Shown here piece after piece: positions 1-7,906 of a stretch of 64,000 nt of DNA; position 1 is the stretch's first letter; each line of letters opens with the position of its first letter. The notes below the pieces were generated by a model that made no database searches, was not told the origin of the DNA, and saw only the letters and a program-made list of their open reading frames with translations. Origin of the DNA: Bacteroidota bacterium (GTDB lineage: Bacteria > Bacteroidota > Bacteroidia > Chitinophagales > Saprospiraceae); the NCBI GenBank assembly GCA_029572935.1, contig JAKQHM010000007.1:1-64000 (forward strand). The letters run 5' to 3'. The translations under genes were made by a program, and so were the position numbers.

Positions 1-303
1 GCCATAGGGATAGGTTTCTATATAACCATATCCGATCGTGGCCAGCAGGCCATGGGAGAAATGATGGTTGAGGCCAATCCGGAGAAGCAGTTGTTGTGGC
101 TGGCTGAAGTATTCACTTCTTCTAAGTTGCGCTTCAGTATGGACACTCCATTTCTGATTGAGTTTCAGGGTGCCGAAATACATCAGCCAACCATTCTGGT
201 TATTCCCGTTTTTGCGCAAAACCGTATTCTGGGATTTGCTGTTTTGCGGAAATGACCATACCAGAAGGAGGATGAAGGGTATATGAATCAGTTTGTTTTT
301 CAT
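1..303 (-). CDS. DUF2490-like outer-membrane protein, N-terminal part only (cut by window edge)
   Basis: The minus strand reads from an ATG at 303 without a stop to base 1, giving 101 residues. The start MKNKLIHIPFILLLVWSF is a signal peptide. It is followed by beta-strand-like sequence (GWLMYFGTLKLNQKWSVHTE, then QLLLRIGLNHHF) that resembles DUF2490 proteins, which are predicted outer-membrane barrels of unknown function in Bacteroidota. The gene lies 11 bp downstream of the SulP transporter gene on the same strand, so the two are probably co-transcribed. The family call rests on resemblance of the first 100 residues only, and the C-terminal part is outside the window. Confidence 0.65.
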   Translation of the reverse strand, partial: MKNKLIHIPFILLLVWSFPQNSKSQNTVLRKNGNNQNGWLMYFGTLKLNQKWSVHTEAQLRRSEYFSQPQQLLLRIGLNHHFSHGLLATIGYGYIETYPYG

Positions 304-314
304 AGCTAAAGACA

Positions 315-1910
315 TTAGTCTATTTTTTTCTTCCTGGGAGCATGTATATGATCCGATAAAGGTTTGTGTTCGTGTAGTCCGGTGATCTGGAATTCTCCTC
401 CTGTCGCTTTGTAATCGTGCTCAAAATGGTGTAAATTTTCGAGGACGCTGTTGTCCACCATGGCAGTACGGGACAGATCCACTATGATGTGCATACCCTG
501 TGGAATGGCTTCCAGCTTATCCTTGATGCCCAGGTAATTGGAAAAGATGGCCGCTTTTTCCACTTCCACCAGGTATTTATCGTCATCGAAAGAAACTGAT
601 ACAGGCGCTTTAAAAAGTGCTTTAAAAGGAGCGCCGTGGAGGAGGTGGAAGATCAGTTTCAATAAAATGCCAGCCCCTATACCAACCAGCAAATCTTCAA
701 ACAGGGTGAAGAAAATCGTGATCAGGAAAATGGCCAGCGACTCTCTGCTGATGGAAAACATATGGATGAATTCCCTTGGGTGTGCCAGCTTGATGCCTAC
801 ACCGATCAACATAGCTGCCAGTGCTGTATTGGGGATCAGTTCGATCAAGTGCACTGCTGCTAGCAGGAATATGAGCATGAAAAATCCGTGAAAAAAATTG
901 GCCCATCTCGTTTTGGCTCCGTGGTTAACATTGGCGCTGCTTCGCGCTACTTCAGAAATCATGGGAAGGCCCCCGAGTATACCGGCCAGCGTGTTTCCGA
1001 TACCCACTGCGATCAGGTCTTTGTTGGCATCTGATTTTCTTTTATAAGGATCCATCATATCGATGGCTCTGACTGTTAGTAGGGATTCAAGAGTACCCAC
1101 CAGAGCAAACATAATCACATATTTGATGAAGATCCCGGTCTGCTGGAAGGCGCTGAAATCGACATTGAATTTGATATTGTCAAACAGATTGCCGATATGG
1201 ACCAAGGCGTAGGCTGGTTCGGTAGTTTGAAAATCCATGATGAGTTCAGCCGGAATCGCGATCAAAAGGACCAGCAATGGGGTGGGGATTTTTTTAAGGA
1301 TGGGGTGTTTGACCATGGGCCATAAAAACACAATGGCAAGGCTGATCAGGCCGATCATGGTGGCCCTTGGATCCAGTGAGCTGATGAATAGGGGAATGTG
1401 ACCAGCCAGTTCGAAGGGACTCATGCCCTTGCTCAGGCTGGGATTGTCATTGAGCAATACAGGTATCTGCTTCAGGATGATGATCATACCGATGGCAGCC
1501 AGCATGCCATGAATGGCAGCCAATGGAAAAAAGTCTACCAGTCTGCCCATTTTCAGTACTCCGAAGAGAATCTGTATGACCCCGGCAACCACAACGGCTG
1601 CCAGTGCCAGATGCCAGCCTGTCTCACCTCCGCCAAATTCTGATACGGCGCCCGCAACGATGACGATTAGCCCGGCTGCCGGTCCTTTGATGGTCAGGCG
1701 TGAGCCCGCGATCAGACTCACCAGAAGCCCGCCTATGATGGCCGTCAGCAGTCCCATGACGGGAGGAAAATCAGAGGCCTTGGCAATACCCAGACTGAGA
1801 GGAAGAGCGAGAAGGAAAACCGTAAATCCTGATACGGCATCCGCAGAAATATTTTGCTGTAGTCCTGCCCATCCGTCTTTGGGCAACGCGACTGTTTTCT
1901 TTTTATCCAC
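315..1910 (-). CDS. SulP family inorganic anion transporter with STAS domain
   Basis: The 531-residue protein has the SulP (SLC26-like) layout. A short cytoplasmic N-terminus is followed at residues 20-430 by about 10-14 hydrophobic segments, with typical motifs such as FLLALPLSLGIA, SRLTIKGPAAGLIVIVAGAV and GGLPMISEVARSSANVNHGA. A C-terminal STAS-like region (about 450-520) contains IIVDLSRTAMVDNSVLENL. SulP proteins move sulfate, bicarbonate or other anions across the inner membrane; the many Bacteroidota members with this reduced STAS tail are often annotated as bicarbonate or sulfate transporters. No carbonic anhydrase gene lies beside it here, so the substrate is open. The ATG start at 1910 gives a family-typical N-terminus. 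Confidence 0.9.
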   Translation of the reverse strand: MDKKKTVALPKDGWAGLQQNISADAVSGFTVFLLALPLSLGIAKASDFPPVMGLLTAIIGGLLVSLIAGSRLTIKGPAAGLIVIVAGAVSEFGGGETGWHLALAAVVVAGVIQILFGVLKMGRLVDFFPLAAIHGMLAAIGMIIILKQIPVLLNDNPSLSKGMSPFELAGHIPLFISSLDPRATMIGLISLAIVFLWPMVKHPILKKIPTPLLVLLIAIPAELIMDFQTTEPAYALVHIGNLFDNIKFNVDFSAFQQTGIFIKYVIMFALVGTLESLLTVRAIDMMDPYKRKSDANKDLIAVGIGNTLAGILGGLPMISEVARSSANVNHGAKTRWANFFHGFFMLIFLLAAVHLIELIPNTALAAMLIGVGIKLAHPREFIHMFSISRESLAIFLITIFFTLFEDLLVGIGAGILLKLIFHLLHGAPFKALFKAPVSVSFDDDKYLVEVEKAAIFSNYLGIKDKLEAIPQGMHIIVDLSRTAMVDNSVLENLHHFEHDYKATGGEFQITGLHEHKPLSDHIHAPRKKKID

Positions 1911-2036
1911 GATAGAAAGTTTTAGATGAATTTCCGGAATCCATTTTCCGGAGCATCCAGTTTAGAAAATTAGAAATGAATGGAAAGGGTAAATTTGAGG
2001 TTTACCAACTGATCTGAAATGGAAATAAGGATAAAA

Positions 2037-2372
2037 CTAACAGTCTAGTTTGAGTGAGCAATACAGGATGTATCTCTTCGAGAATCGGGAGCCTTGAGGG
2101 ACTTCAATTGAAATGCAGGAGGTGTAGAAAAACGGTTTGAGCCAGGAGCTATAAAATGTCTCTAGACAAGAATCAAAATTTGTATCTTCTTCATCGAGCC
2201 AGAATAATTCGTACTGATTTTCATCATCCGATAACAGGGCACTGAGAGAAACCTGATGATCGGAGCATAGACTGCTGTATTTGACATGGGCAACAGGCCC
2301 CATACCTACCACCCTGATCACGATGGATAAGAGTAACAGGATCAACAATAGTTGTCTGATGTGGCTTGACAT
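2037..2372 (-). CDS. Small membrane-anchored or secreted hypothetical protein
   Basis: This is a 111-residue protein starting MSSHIRQLLLILLLLSIV, a basic residue followed by a long hydrophobic segment, so a signal peptide or membrane anchor. The remainder is acidic to neutral (LLSDDENQYELFWLDEEDTN) and contains five cysteines, including one at the last position. The frame stays open upstream to 2504, but the extra 44 residues look non-coding, so the ATG at 2372 was preferred. No family was recognised. It stands alone between the SulP gene and the susCD pair on the same strand. Confidence 0.45.
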   Translation of the reverse strand: MSSHIRQLLLILLLLSIVIRVVGMGPVAHVKYSSLCSDHQVSLSALLSDDENQYELFWLDEEDTNFDSCLETFYSSWLKPFFYTSCISIEVPQGSRFSKRYILYCSLKLDC

Positions 2373-2846
2373 GATTTTGAACAAGGCAAATTTATGCACA
2401 TAAATTTTATTCTTCAAACTTATTTTGAATACAACTGCTGACTTTAACATAAATAAAACATTTCGGCTACAGGTACAACTTATGTAATACATGGAACTTG
2501 CCAAGGCGGTCGATGCACTTCATTTTATTAAATACCCATGTTCGAATTTTAAATGGCGGAATTTTTCCCATCTGCTTCTGAGCCCATAAAGTATGCCCGA
2601 ATCCCAATCAAAACAGGAAATGGGTAATTTTACAGAAATGATTTAAAAGATTATTACCGCTAAGTCTTTTTCCAGTCATCAGTATAATTCTGACTAAAGG
2701 ATAGGTTCTTTTTAGGGATCAGGATGTATGCTGACCTTTTTTACAGATCTTAAAATATAAAAAGAAAAGGCCTGCCGGATTTAGGCAGGCCTGTTTATTC
2801 ATTCAGAGAAGAGAACAAAAATCTGGGGTATTTTTCTGGACCCGGT
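2373..2846. other. Intergenic region between hypothetical gene and susD
   Basis: This 474-bp stretch holds the susCD terminator (2768-2792) and otherwise nothing convincing. The longest plus-strand frame seen (ATG at 2491, 32 codons) has no recognisable features and is treated as chance. Confidence 0.5.
2750..2792 (-). terminator. Intrinsic terminator of the susC-susD operon
   Basis: A 9-bp perfect stem (AGGCCTGCC at 2768-2776 with GGCAGGCCT at 2784-2792, 7-nt loop) is followed, reading the minus strand, by a T-rich tract at 2767-2750. It sits 55 bp after the susD stop codon. Confidence 0.85.
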
Positions 2847-4316
2847 TTAATTGGGGAGGCAAAGTTTGTTGGTGGAAAGCTCTCCACTGGGGATAGGCCA
2901 AATGTAATTCTTTGCATCCGGCGCGACAGAAGGCGCAGTGCCTATGCTGCCTTTTTTGGATGGAAGGGTCAGTACTCGTCTTTGCAGATCCTGGAGCCTG
3001 AGTCCTTCTCCCACCAATTCAATGCGACGCTCTTTCCAGATTGCTTCCAGCAGTTTATCCTTTTCATTCAGCACCTCAGCTGTAAACTGATAGGAGGGAT
3101 TGGAACGGTTGCGCACCGCCTTCAGCAATTCGGCAGCCAGGGCAAGTTGTCCGTTTTGTGCAGCAGCTTCCGCATAATTGAGCATAACTTCCGCGTATCG
3201 AATGACAGGGACGTAATCCCTGAAGGGCGCTGTAGTGATCGCGAATTTGCGCAGTACTTTTCTCTTGGCTGTGTTGACAGAAACCAAGGTGGATCGCCCG
3301 TCCTGAGGATTCAGAAATGCACTGTCTGCTCCTATTCCTTCCTCTGTCAGAAACAGAATGGGTTGAGTCAGGTAGGTGAAAGCCAGGGAGTATTGTGCGG
3401 CAGGAGTTTCCGTATTGGTGTTGGCAAAGGGTATGGTGAATATGGATTCCGGACCGTTGTAACTTCCGCCCCAGATCAATTGTACATTGCTTTCGAGTCT
3501 GTGGGTCAGGCTGCCATTCTGATGTTGGAAGGGTGCCTGATCCGGAACAATTTTTCTTGCTTCTTCGGCCAGTTTGTTGTAGTTGTTAATATTGAGATAG
3601 ATGCGCGTTTTCAGTGCGATGGCACTGCTTTTATGAGCCCTGCTGCTGTTCAGTGCACTGGTGGCATATTGATTGGGAAGGCCGGCTTCTGCATCGTCCA
3701 GGTCTTTGATGATCTGTGCATATACTTCTCGTACCGTGCTTCTGGCCAAATCGTTGTTGCCGGTACTTTTTATCGCCGTCAGTCTCAAGGGTACACCCAG
3801 AGCTTCCGGATCCAGATTGTAAGGTTTGGCATAAGTCTGCACCAGTATGAGATAACTCAGGGCCCTGACGAACTTGGCTTCTGCAATGTACAGTTTGGCC
3901 AGACTGTCTGTGATCACCTGGGTCTTTTCCATTTCTGCCATTAATATATTGGAGGCATTGATGGCGGTATAGGCTGCAGACCAAACGTCGTTAATGTATT
4001 CATTCGTAGTGGCCACGTTTTGATTCCAAACCGCAGATCCGGTGGCCGCATTGCCGTCGTTTTGTCCGAACTCGTCGCTGCGCTGTTCGTTGAAGACGAT
4101 CCAGCGACCCCCATAAAGATTCTGGTTTTGCAGGCGCGCATATAAGTTGTTGACCTGTGCCAGGATTTTCCCCGGGGTACTGAAAGCGTCTTTATCTTCC
4201 ACGATGGTTTTGGGATTTACGTCGAGAAAGTCCTTTTCACAAGATGTGAAGAAAGTCGAGATGACAATAAGGAAGATTGCTTTGTATAGTGTTGGTATGA
4301 TGCACGAATGTTTCAT
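2847..4316 (-). CDS. SusD/RagB family nutrient-binding outer-membrane lipoprotein
   Basis: The 489-residue protein begins with a lipoprotein signal ending in FFTSCEKDFLDVNPK. The cysteine followed by a C-x-DFLD pattern is characteristic of SusD family N-termini. The TPR-rich SusD fold is indicated by helical stretches such as AEAKFVRALSYLILVQTYAKPY and, near the C-terminus, AVRNRSNPSYQF and WKERRIELVGEGLRLQDLQR, which match SusD C-terminal motifs. SusD proteins sit as a lid on the partner SusC barrel and bind the ligand at the cell surface. The gene starts 24 bp after the susC stop and is followed by a terminator, so the pair forms one operon. No glycosidase, peptidase or sulfatase adjoins it, so the substrate (glycan, peptide or other) cannot be inferred. 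Confidence 0.95.
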   Translation of the reverse strand: MKHSCIIPTLYKAIFLIVISTFFTSCEKDFLDVNPKTIVEDKDAFSTPGKILAQVNNLYARLQNQNLYGGRWIVFNEQRSDEFGQNDGNAATGSAVWNQNVATTNEYINDVWSAAYTAINASNILMAEMEKTQVITDSLAKLYIAEAKFVRALSYLILVQTYAKPYNLDPEALGVPLRLTAIKSTGNNDLARSTVREVYAQIIKDLDDAEAGLPNQYATSALNSSRAHKSSAIALKTRIYLNINNYNKLAEEARKIVPDQAPFQHQNGSLTHRLESNVQLIWGGSYNGPESIFTIPFANTNTETPAAQYSLAFTYLTQPILFLTEEGIGADSAFLNPQDGRSTLVSVNTAKRKVLRKFAITTAPFRDYVPVIRYAEVMLNYAEAAAQNGQLALAAELLKAVRNRSNPSYQFTAEVLNEKDKLLEAIWKERRIELVGEGLRLQDLQRRVLTLPSKKGSIGTAPSVAPDAKNYIWPIPSGELSTNKLCLPN

Positions 4317-4340
4317 TATATTTTCTTTTGGAGTGAGGAA

Positions 4341-7300
4341 TTAAAATCCAACGTTCAGTCCCATGGAAAGGATCTGGGCATTGGGGGGTATGTTCTGGTC
4401 TTTTCCGGAATGGATGGAATTGCCGTTGATGGAAACTTCCGGATCGGATCCGCGATACTGGGTCAGTGTAAACAGGTTCACCGCCTGAGCATAAATTCTG
4501 ACGGTGGATATTTTGTATTTCCAGTTTTTGTTTTCAAGAGGAATAGTGTATCCCAGAGAGATATCTCTCAGCTTCAGGTAATCGCCTTTTTCCACCTTGG
4601 AAGTAGCTGCAAAGGAAAATCCTGCGGACACATTGTCTCCATAATAGAGTTTTTGAATTTCCGTTTTCTGACCGGGGGTGGTCCATCTTTCCTTGATGAA
4701 CGTACCATTGTTGAAATAGCGCTGATCTGAATTGGTTGCACGGGTTCCATTGTACAATAGATTTCCTCCCACAAATGTGAGAATGATGTTCAGATCAAAA
4801 TTCTTGTACTGCAGGGTGTTGTTGATGCCGCCAAAGAACTTTGGCAGTGAAGGACCCTGAATGACCCCATCTCTGAAGTTGTCGATGGCGGGAGCTGCGC
4901 TGCCATCCAGATAGGTCCAGCGGGGAGAACCCACATGGTTGTATTGAACCTGCTTTCCTTCACTGTTGATAAACACCATCAGACCATTATCGGGATTGAC
5001 CCCTACAGTGGGTACCGCAAAAATGGAGCCAATGGAATATCCTTCCCTGGTCATGTTTTGTACACCGAAAATGCTCGGAACAAATACGTCTGATTTTAAT
5101 TTCGTCACCTTGTTTTCCAAAGTGGCAAAATTGAAATTGATGGTCCAGCTAAAATCTTTTTGCTGAATGATTCCCGCTGTCAATCCCAGTTCAATCCCTC
5201 TGTTGTACATGCTGCCGACGTTTTCAAAAATATAGTTGCCGGGTATTCCAGCAGACAGTGCCTGGGGAGAACGGAGGATCAGTCCGTCGATATTGTTGTT
5301 GTAATATCCGAATTCAAATTGAATGCGATCGTTGAACAGCCCGACGTTCAGTCCCAGGTCGAGCTTGGTGCTGGTTTCCCATTTCAGATCGGGATTGGCT
5401 GCCTGTGCAAACTGAAGAGTGGGTTCTCCTCCATAAGTGTTCGAGGTATAAGCTGCCAGTGCCGGGAAAGCACCAATTTCGCTGTTTCCTACTACGCCGT
5501 AACTGCCTCTTAATTTAAACTGGTTGATAAAGGAAGCACCGGGTATTCTTTCGAAAAAATTCTCTTTGGAAAGATCCCATGCAGCCGATCCTCCTCCAAA
5601 ATTTCCAAACCGGTTGTCCGGAGCGAGTGCCGATAATCCATCCCTGCGGAAGTTGAAACTGAGGAAATACCTTTTGGCGTAGTTGTAGTTCAGATTGGAA
5701 AAATACGAAAGCAGTGCGTTTTCGGTCAGTACATTGCCTATGGGAGCGATGTTGACAAATCCACCCTGGTAGTTTTTATAATCCGGATCTGTGATGTTGC
5801 TGCGCTGTGCTCCCCAGGAGTTGATCACTGTGAAGATCTGTTCGTGTCCCAGCAGAAACTGAAGGTTGTGAAGGTCTCCAAACGTGTGGTTGAACTGAAG
5901 GGTGTTGGCCCAGTCCGTACGGGTATATTTGGTGTAGACATTGGTGGCAACTCCATTGGCTGAGGCGCCTCCTCCATGGATTGGATTCAGAAAGGAGTTG
6001 TTTTCGGTCAAGAGTCTGTTCAGGCCATAGCTGGTCCTGAATTTCAGATTCGGCAGGACATCCCATTCTCCGTAAATGTTTCCGATGATGTTGTTGTTTT
6101 GGGATGAGTTGACGTCCAGTTTTTGTACCATGGCCAGATTGTAGGCATTGATGGTACCGATGCTGGTGCTGTTGGCTCCGTAACCCACGCTGATCTTATT
6201 CTGGATGCTGTAGCTTCCGTCTGGGTTGTAGACGGGTACATTGGGAGGAAGAACATAGGTCATCCTGCCCAGAGGCTCGTTTGTGATGTATTCGCTGTTG
6301 TAGGAGGAAGAGCTCAGAGTATTGCTGGCGATGGCTCCGGTATTGGGGCTGAGATTATTGCTGTTGCTGTAAGCCATACGCGTACCGATGCGGACTACAG
6401 GCAAAATGGCATTCTCGATATTGATGCGAGTGGTAAAGCGTTCGAAACTGTTGTATTTGATGTAGCCATTCTGATGGGTGTAGCCCATGGATAGAAAATA
6501 AGTGGTGGAGTTGTTGGCTCCCGCCACGGAGAAGTTGTGGTTGGAAGAAAACCCTGGACGAAAAGCGACGTCGTACCAATTCGTGTTGACTATGCTGGAA
6601 TCCGGGTTGTACATCAGATTATAGCCCGGTGTCAGTCCCGAATTGCGCATGGCCTCATTCTTGATCATGACGTAATCCTCTGCCGAAAGTAGTTCCGGAA
6701 GGTTGTAAGGAGTGCTCCGGCTTACCCAGTTGTCATAGTTCATTCTGACGCGTCCTTTTCGTCCCTTTTTGGTGGTGATCACCATGACGCCATTGGCCGC
6801 GCGAGAGCCATAAATGGCGGCGGATGATGCATCTTTCAGAATGTCGATGGACTGAATATCGCTGGGGTTTATATCTGACAAAGGATTGTTTCCGGCCATT
6901 CCTCCGATCGACCCTACAAATACGGCTACTCCGTCCACGATGACCAACGGGAAAATGCCTGAGGTGATAGAGTTGATCCCCCGGATGCGCAAGGCAGGGG
7001 TGTTATTTAAGATGTTGGAGGGTTGTATGACATCGACGCCGACAGCCTGACCGCCCAGAAGCTGGTCGAAACTGGAGGCAGGCCTGTTTTCAAGCTGGCG
7101 GGATTGTATAGAGGCCACAGCACCCGAAAATTCACTTTTCTTCTGGGTTGAGTAACCGGCTACCACCATCACTTCTCCGAGTTCATTCGAGCTTTCCTGC
7201 AAGCGCACCAGCAGTACTTCCGGGCGATCCAGACGAATTTTTTCTGTCTGGTAACCCACGAAGCTGAAATTCAGCTCGCAAGGCCACTCGTCCTGCACCA

Positions 7301-7565
7301 GCAGGGAAAACTCACCCAAAGGATTGGTGGATGCGGATAGGTTGGTGCCTGCCTGACGGACGATGACACCTTCCATGGGCAGTCCGCTTTTGTCGTCCAA
7401 CACCCGCCCGGTCAGATTGACCTGCTGGGCGGATAAAACGATGAGATTTGAAAAGACAAGGAAGAGTGAAAGCAAACCGGTTTTGATGGGGGATGGCCTG
7501 CCTGACTGAAAAATTGGCTTGAGCTTCTGTACAAGGCTCAGTTCGGGATTGGGATTGATATTCAT
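4341..7565 (-). CDS. SusC/RagA family TonB-linked outer-membrane transporter
   Basis: With the ATG at 7565 the protein has 1074 residues, typical for SusC. A signal peptide (LLSLFLVFSNLIVLSAQQ) is followed by a carboxypeptidase-regulatory-like Ig domain (VNLTGRVLDDKSGLPMEGV), the linker VMVVAGYSTQKKSEFSGAVA, and a plug domain with GGQAVGVDVIQ, LRIRGINSI and the conserved DILKDASSAAIYGSRAANG. A 22-stranded barrel follows to the C-terminus, ending in aromatic phenylalanine (LSMGLNVGF). It imports SusD-captured ligands using TonB energy. The frame is open further upstream to 7781, but those 72 residues lack signal-peptide character, so the later start with a normal signal peptide was chosen. No ECF sigma/anti-sigma pair accompanies it. 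Confidence 0.95.
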   Translation of the reverse strand: MNINPNPELSLVQKLKPIFQSGRPSPIKTGLLSLFLVFSNLIVLSAQQVNLTGRVLDDKSGLPMEGVIVRQAGTNLSASTNPLGEFSLLVQDEWPCELNFSFVGYQTEKIRLDRPEVLLVRLQESSNELGEVMVVAGYSTQKKSEFSGAVASIQSRQLENRPASSFDQLLGGQAVGVDVIQPSNILNNTPALRIRGINSITSGIFPLVIVDGVAVFVGSIGGMAGNNPLSDINPSDIQSIDILKDASSAAIYGSRAANGVMVITTKKGRKGRVRMNYDNWVSRSTPYNLPELLSAEDYVMIKNEAMRNSGLTPGYNLMYNPDSSIVNTNWYDVAFRPGFSSNHNFSVAGANNSTTYFLSMGYTHQNGYIKYNSFERFTTRINIENAILPVVRIGTRMAYSNSNNLSPNTGAIASNTLSSSSYNSEYITNEPLGRMTYVLPPNVPVYNPDGSYSIQNKISVGYGANSTSIGTINAYNLAMVQKLDVNSSQNNNIIGNIYGEWDVLPNLKFRTSYGLNRLLTENNSFLNPIHGGGASANGVATNVYTKYTRTDWANTLQFNHTFGDLHNLQFLLGHEQIFTVINSWGAQRSNITDPDYKNYQGGFVNIAPIGNVLTENALLSYFSNLNYNYAKRYFLSFNFRRDGLSALAPDNRFGNFGGGSAAWDLSKENFFERIPGASFINQFKLRGSYGVVGNSEIGAFPALAAYTSNTYGGEPTLQFAQAANPDLKWETSTKLDLGLNVGLFNDRIQFEFGYYNNNIDGLILRSPQALSAGIPGNYIFENVGSMYNRGIELGLTAGIIQQKDFSWTINFNFATLENKVTKLKSDVFVPSIFGVQNMTREGYSIGSIFAVPTVGVNPDNGLMVFINSEGKQVQYNHVGSPRWTYLDGSAAPAIDNFRDGVIQGPSLPKFFGGINNTLQYKNFDLNIILTFVGGNLLYNGTRATNSDQRYFNNGTFIKERWTTPGQKTEIQKLYYGDNVSAGFSFAATSKVEKGDYLKLRDISLGYTIPLENKNWKYKISTVRIYAQAVNLFTLTQYRGSDPEVSINGNSIHSGKDQNIPPNAQILSMGLNVGF

Positions 7566-7750
7566 TGCTTCTAAATGAGATCTTTTAAAAAAAGTGGTCA
7601 AATGTAGGTGAAGCAGGTTCCAGTATGCCGGACAAGGGACCAAAAGGGCAGATTCATGGATGGACGGGCCAAAACAAATGACGAGCCATTTTCTGATTAT
7701 CGTATTCACATGAGGCATGCAAGTCCCAGAAGGCCCGAAAAGACTCATTT

Positions 7751-7771
7751 TGTGGAAAACCCTGTGGAAAA
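7751..7771 (+). promoter_or_regulatory. Pair of DnaA-box-like nonamers upstream of the RNR gene
   Basis: TGTGGAAAA occurs at 7751-7759 and again at 7763-7771, a 12-bp direct spacing. The reverse complement TTTTCCACA differs at one base from the E. coli DnaA box TTATCCACA. AT-rich DNA follows. DnaA control of a ribonucleotide reductase promoter is known for E. coli nrdAB; its use here is inference. Confidence 0.35.
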
Positions 7772-7819
7772 CAAAAGTCAAAAATTATATTAAAAATAAC
7801 TTTCATATGAAGGTTTTGA

Positions 7820-7827
7820 TACTTTTG
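7820..7827 (+). promoter_or_regulatory. Bacteroidota -7 promoter box for the RNR gene
   Basis: TACTTTTG matches TAnnTTTG exactly. No clear TTTG -33 element lies 19-21 bp upstream. Transcription would begin about 70 nt before the start codon. Confidence 0.4.
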
Positions 7828-7906
7828 TGCCACAACAAGGACAAAGCCGTCCTAAATTTTTAACCTGATTTAATACGAAGATTATCAATAATATAAATAT
7901 ATTTTT

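Larger units (their letters stand above)
7566..7906. other. Divergent intergenic region between susC and the class II RNR gene
   Basis: This 341-bp region must hold promoters for both directions. On the plus side it contains two TGTGGAAAA nonamers (7751-7771), then AT-rich DNA and a TACTTTTG -7 box (7820-7827). A 61-codon plus-strand frame at 7608-7793 has no protein-like features. Confidence 0.5.

Noticed and set aside
7608-7793. 61-codon plus-strand frame before the RNR gene
   Set aside because: It spans the promoter region and DnaA-like boxes, with no domain or signal features.
7751-7827. Chromosomal origin of replication
   Set aside because: Only two box-like nonamers are seen, and there is no dnaA, dnaN or other origin-associated gene.
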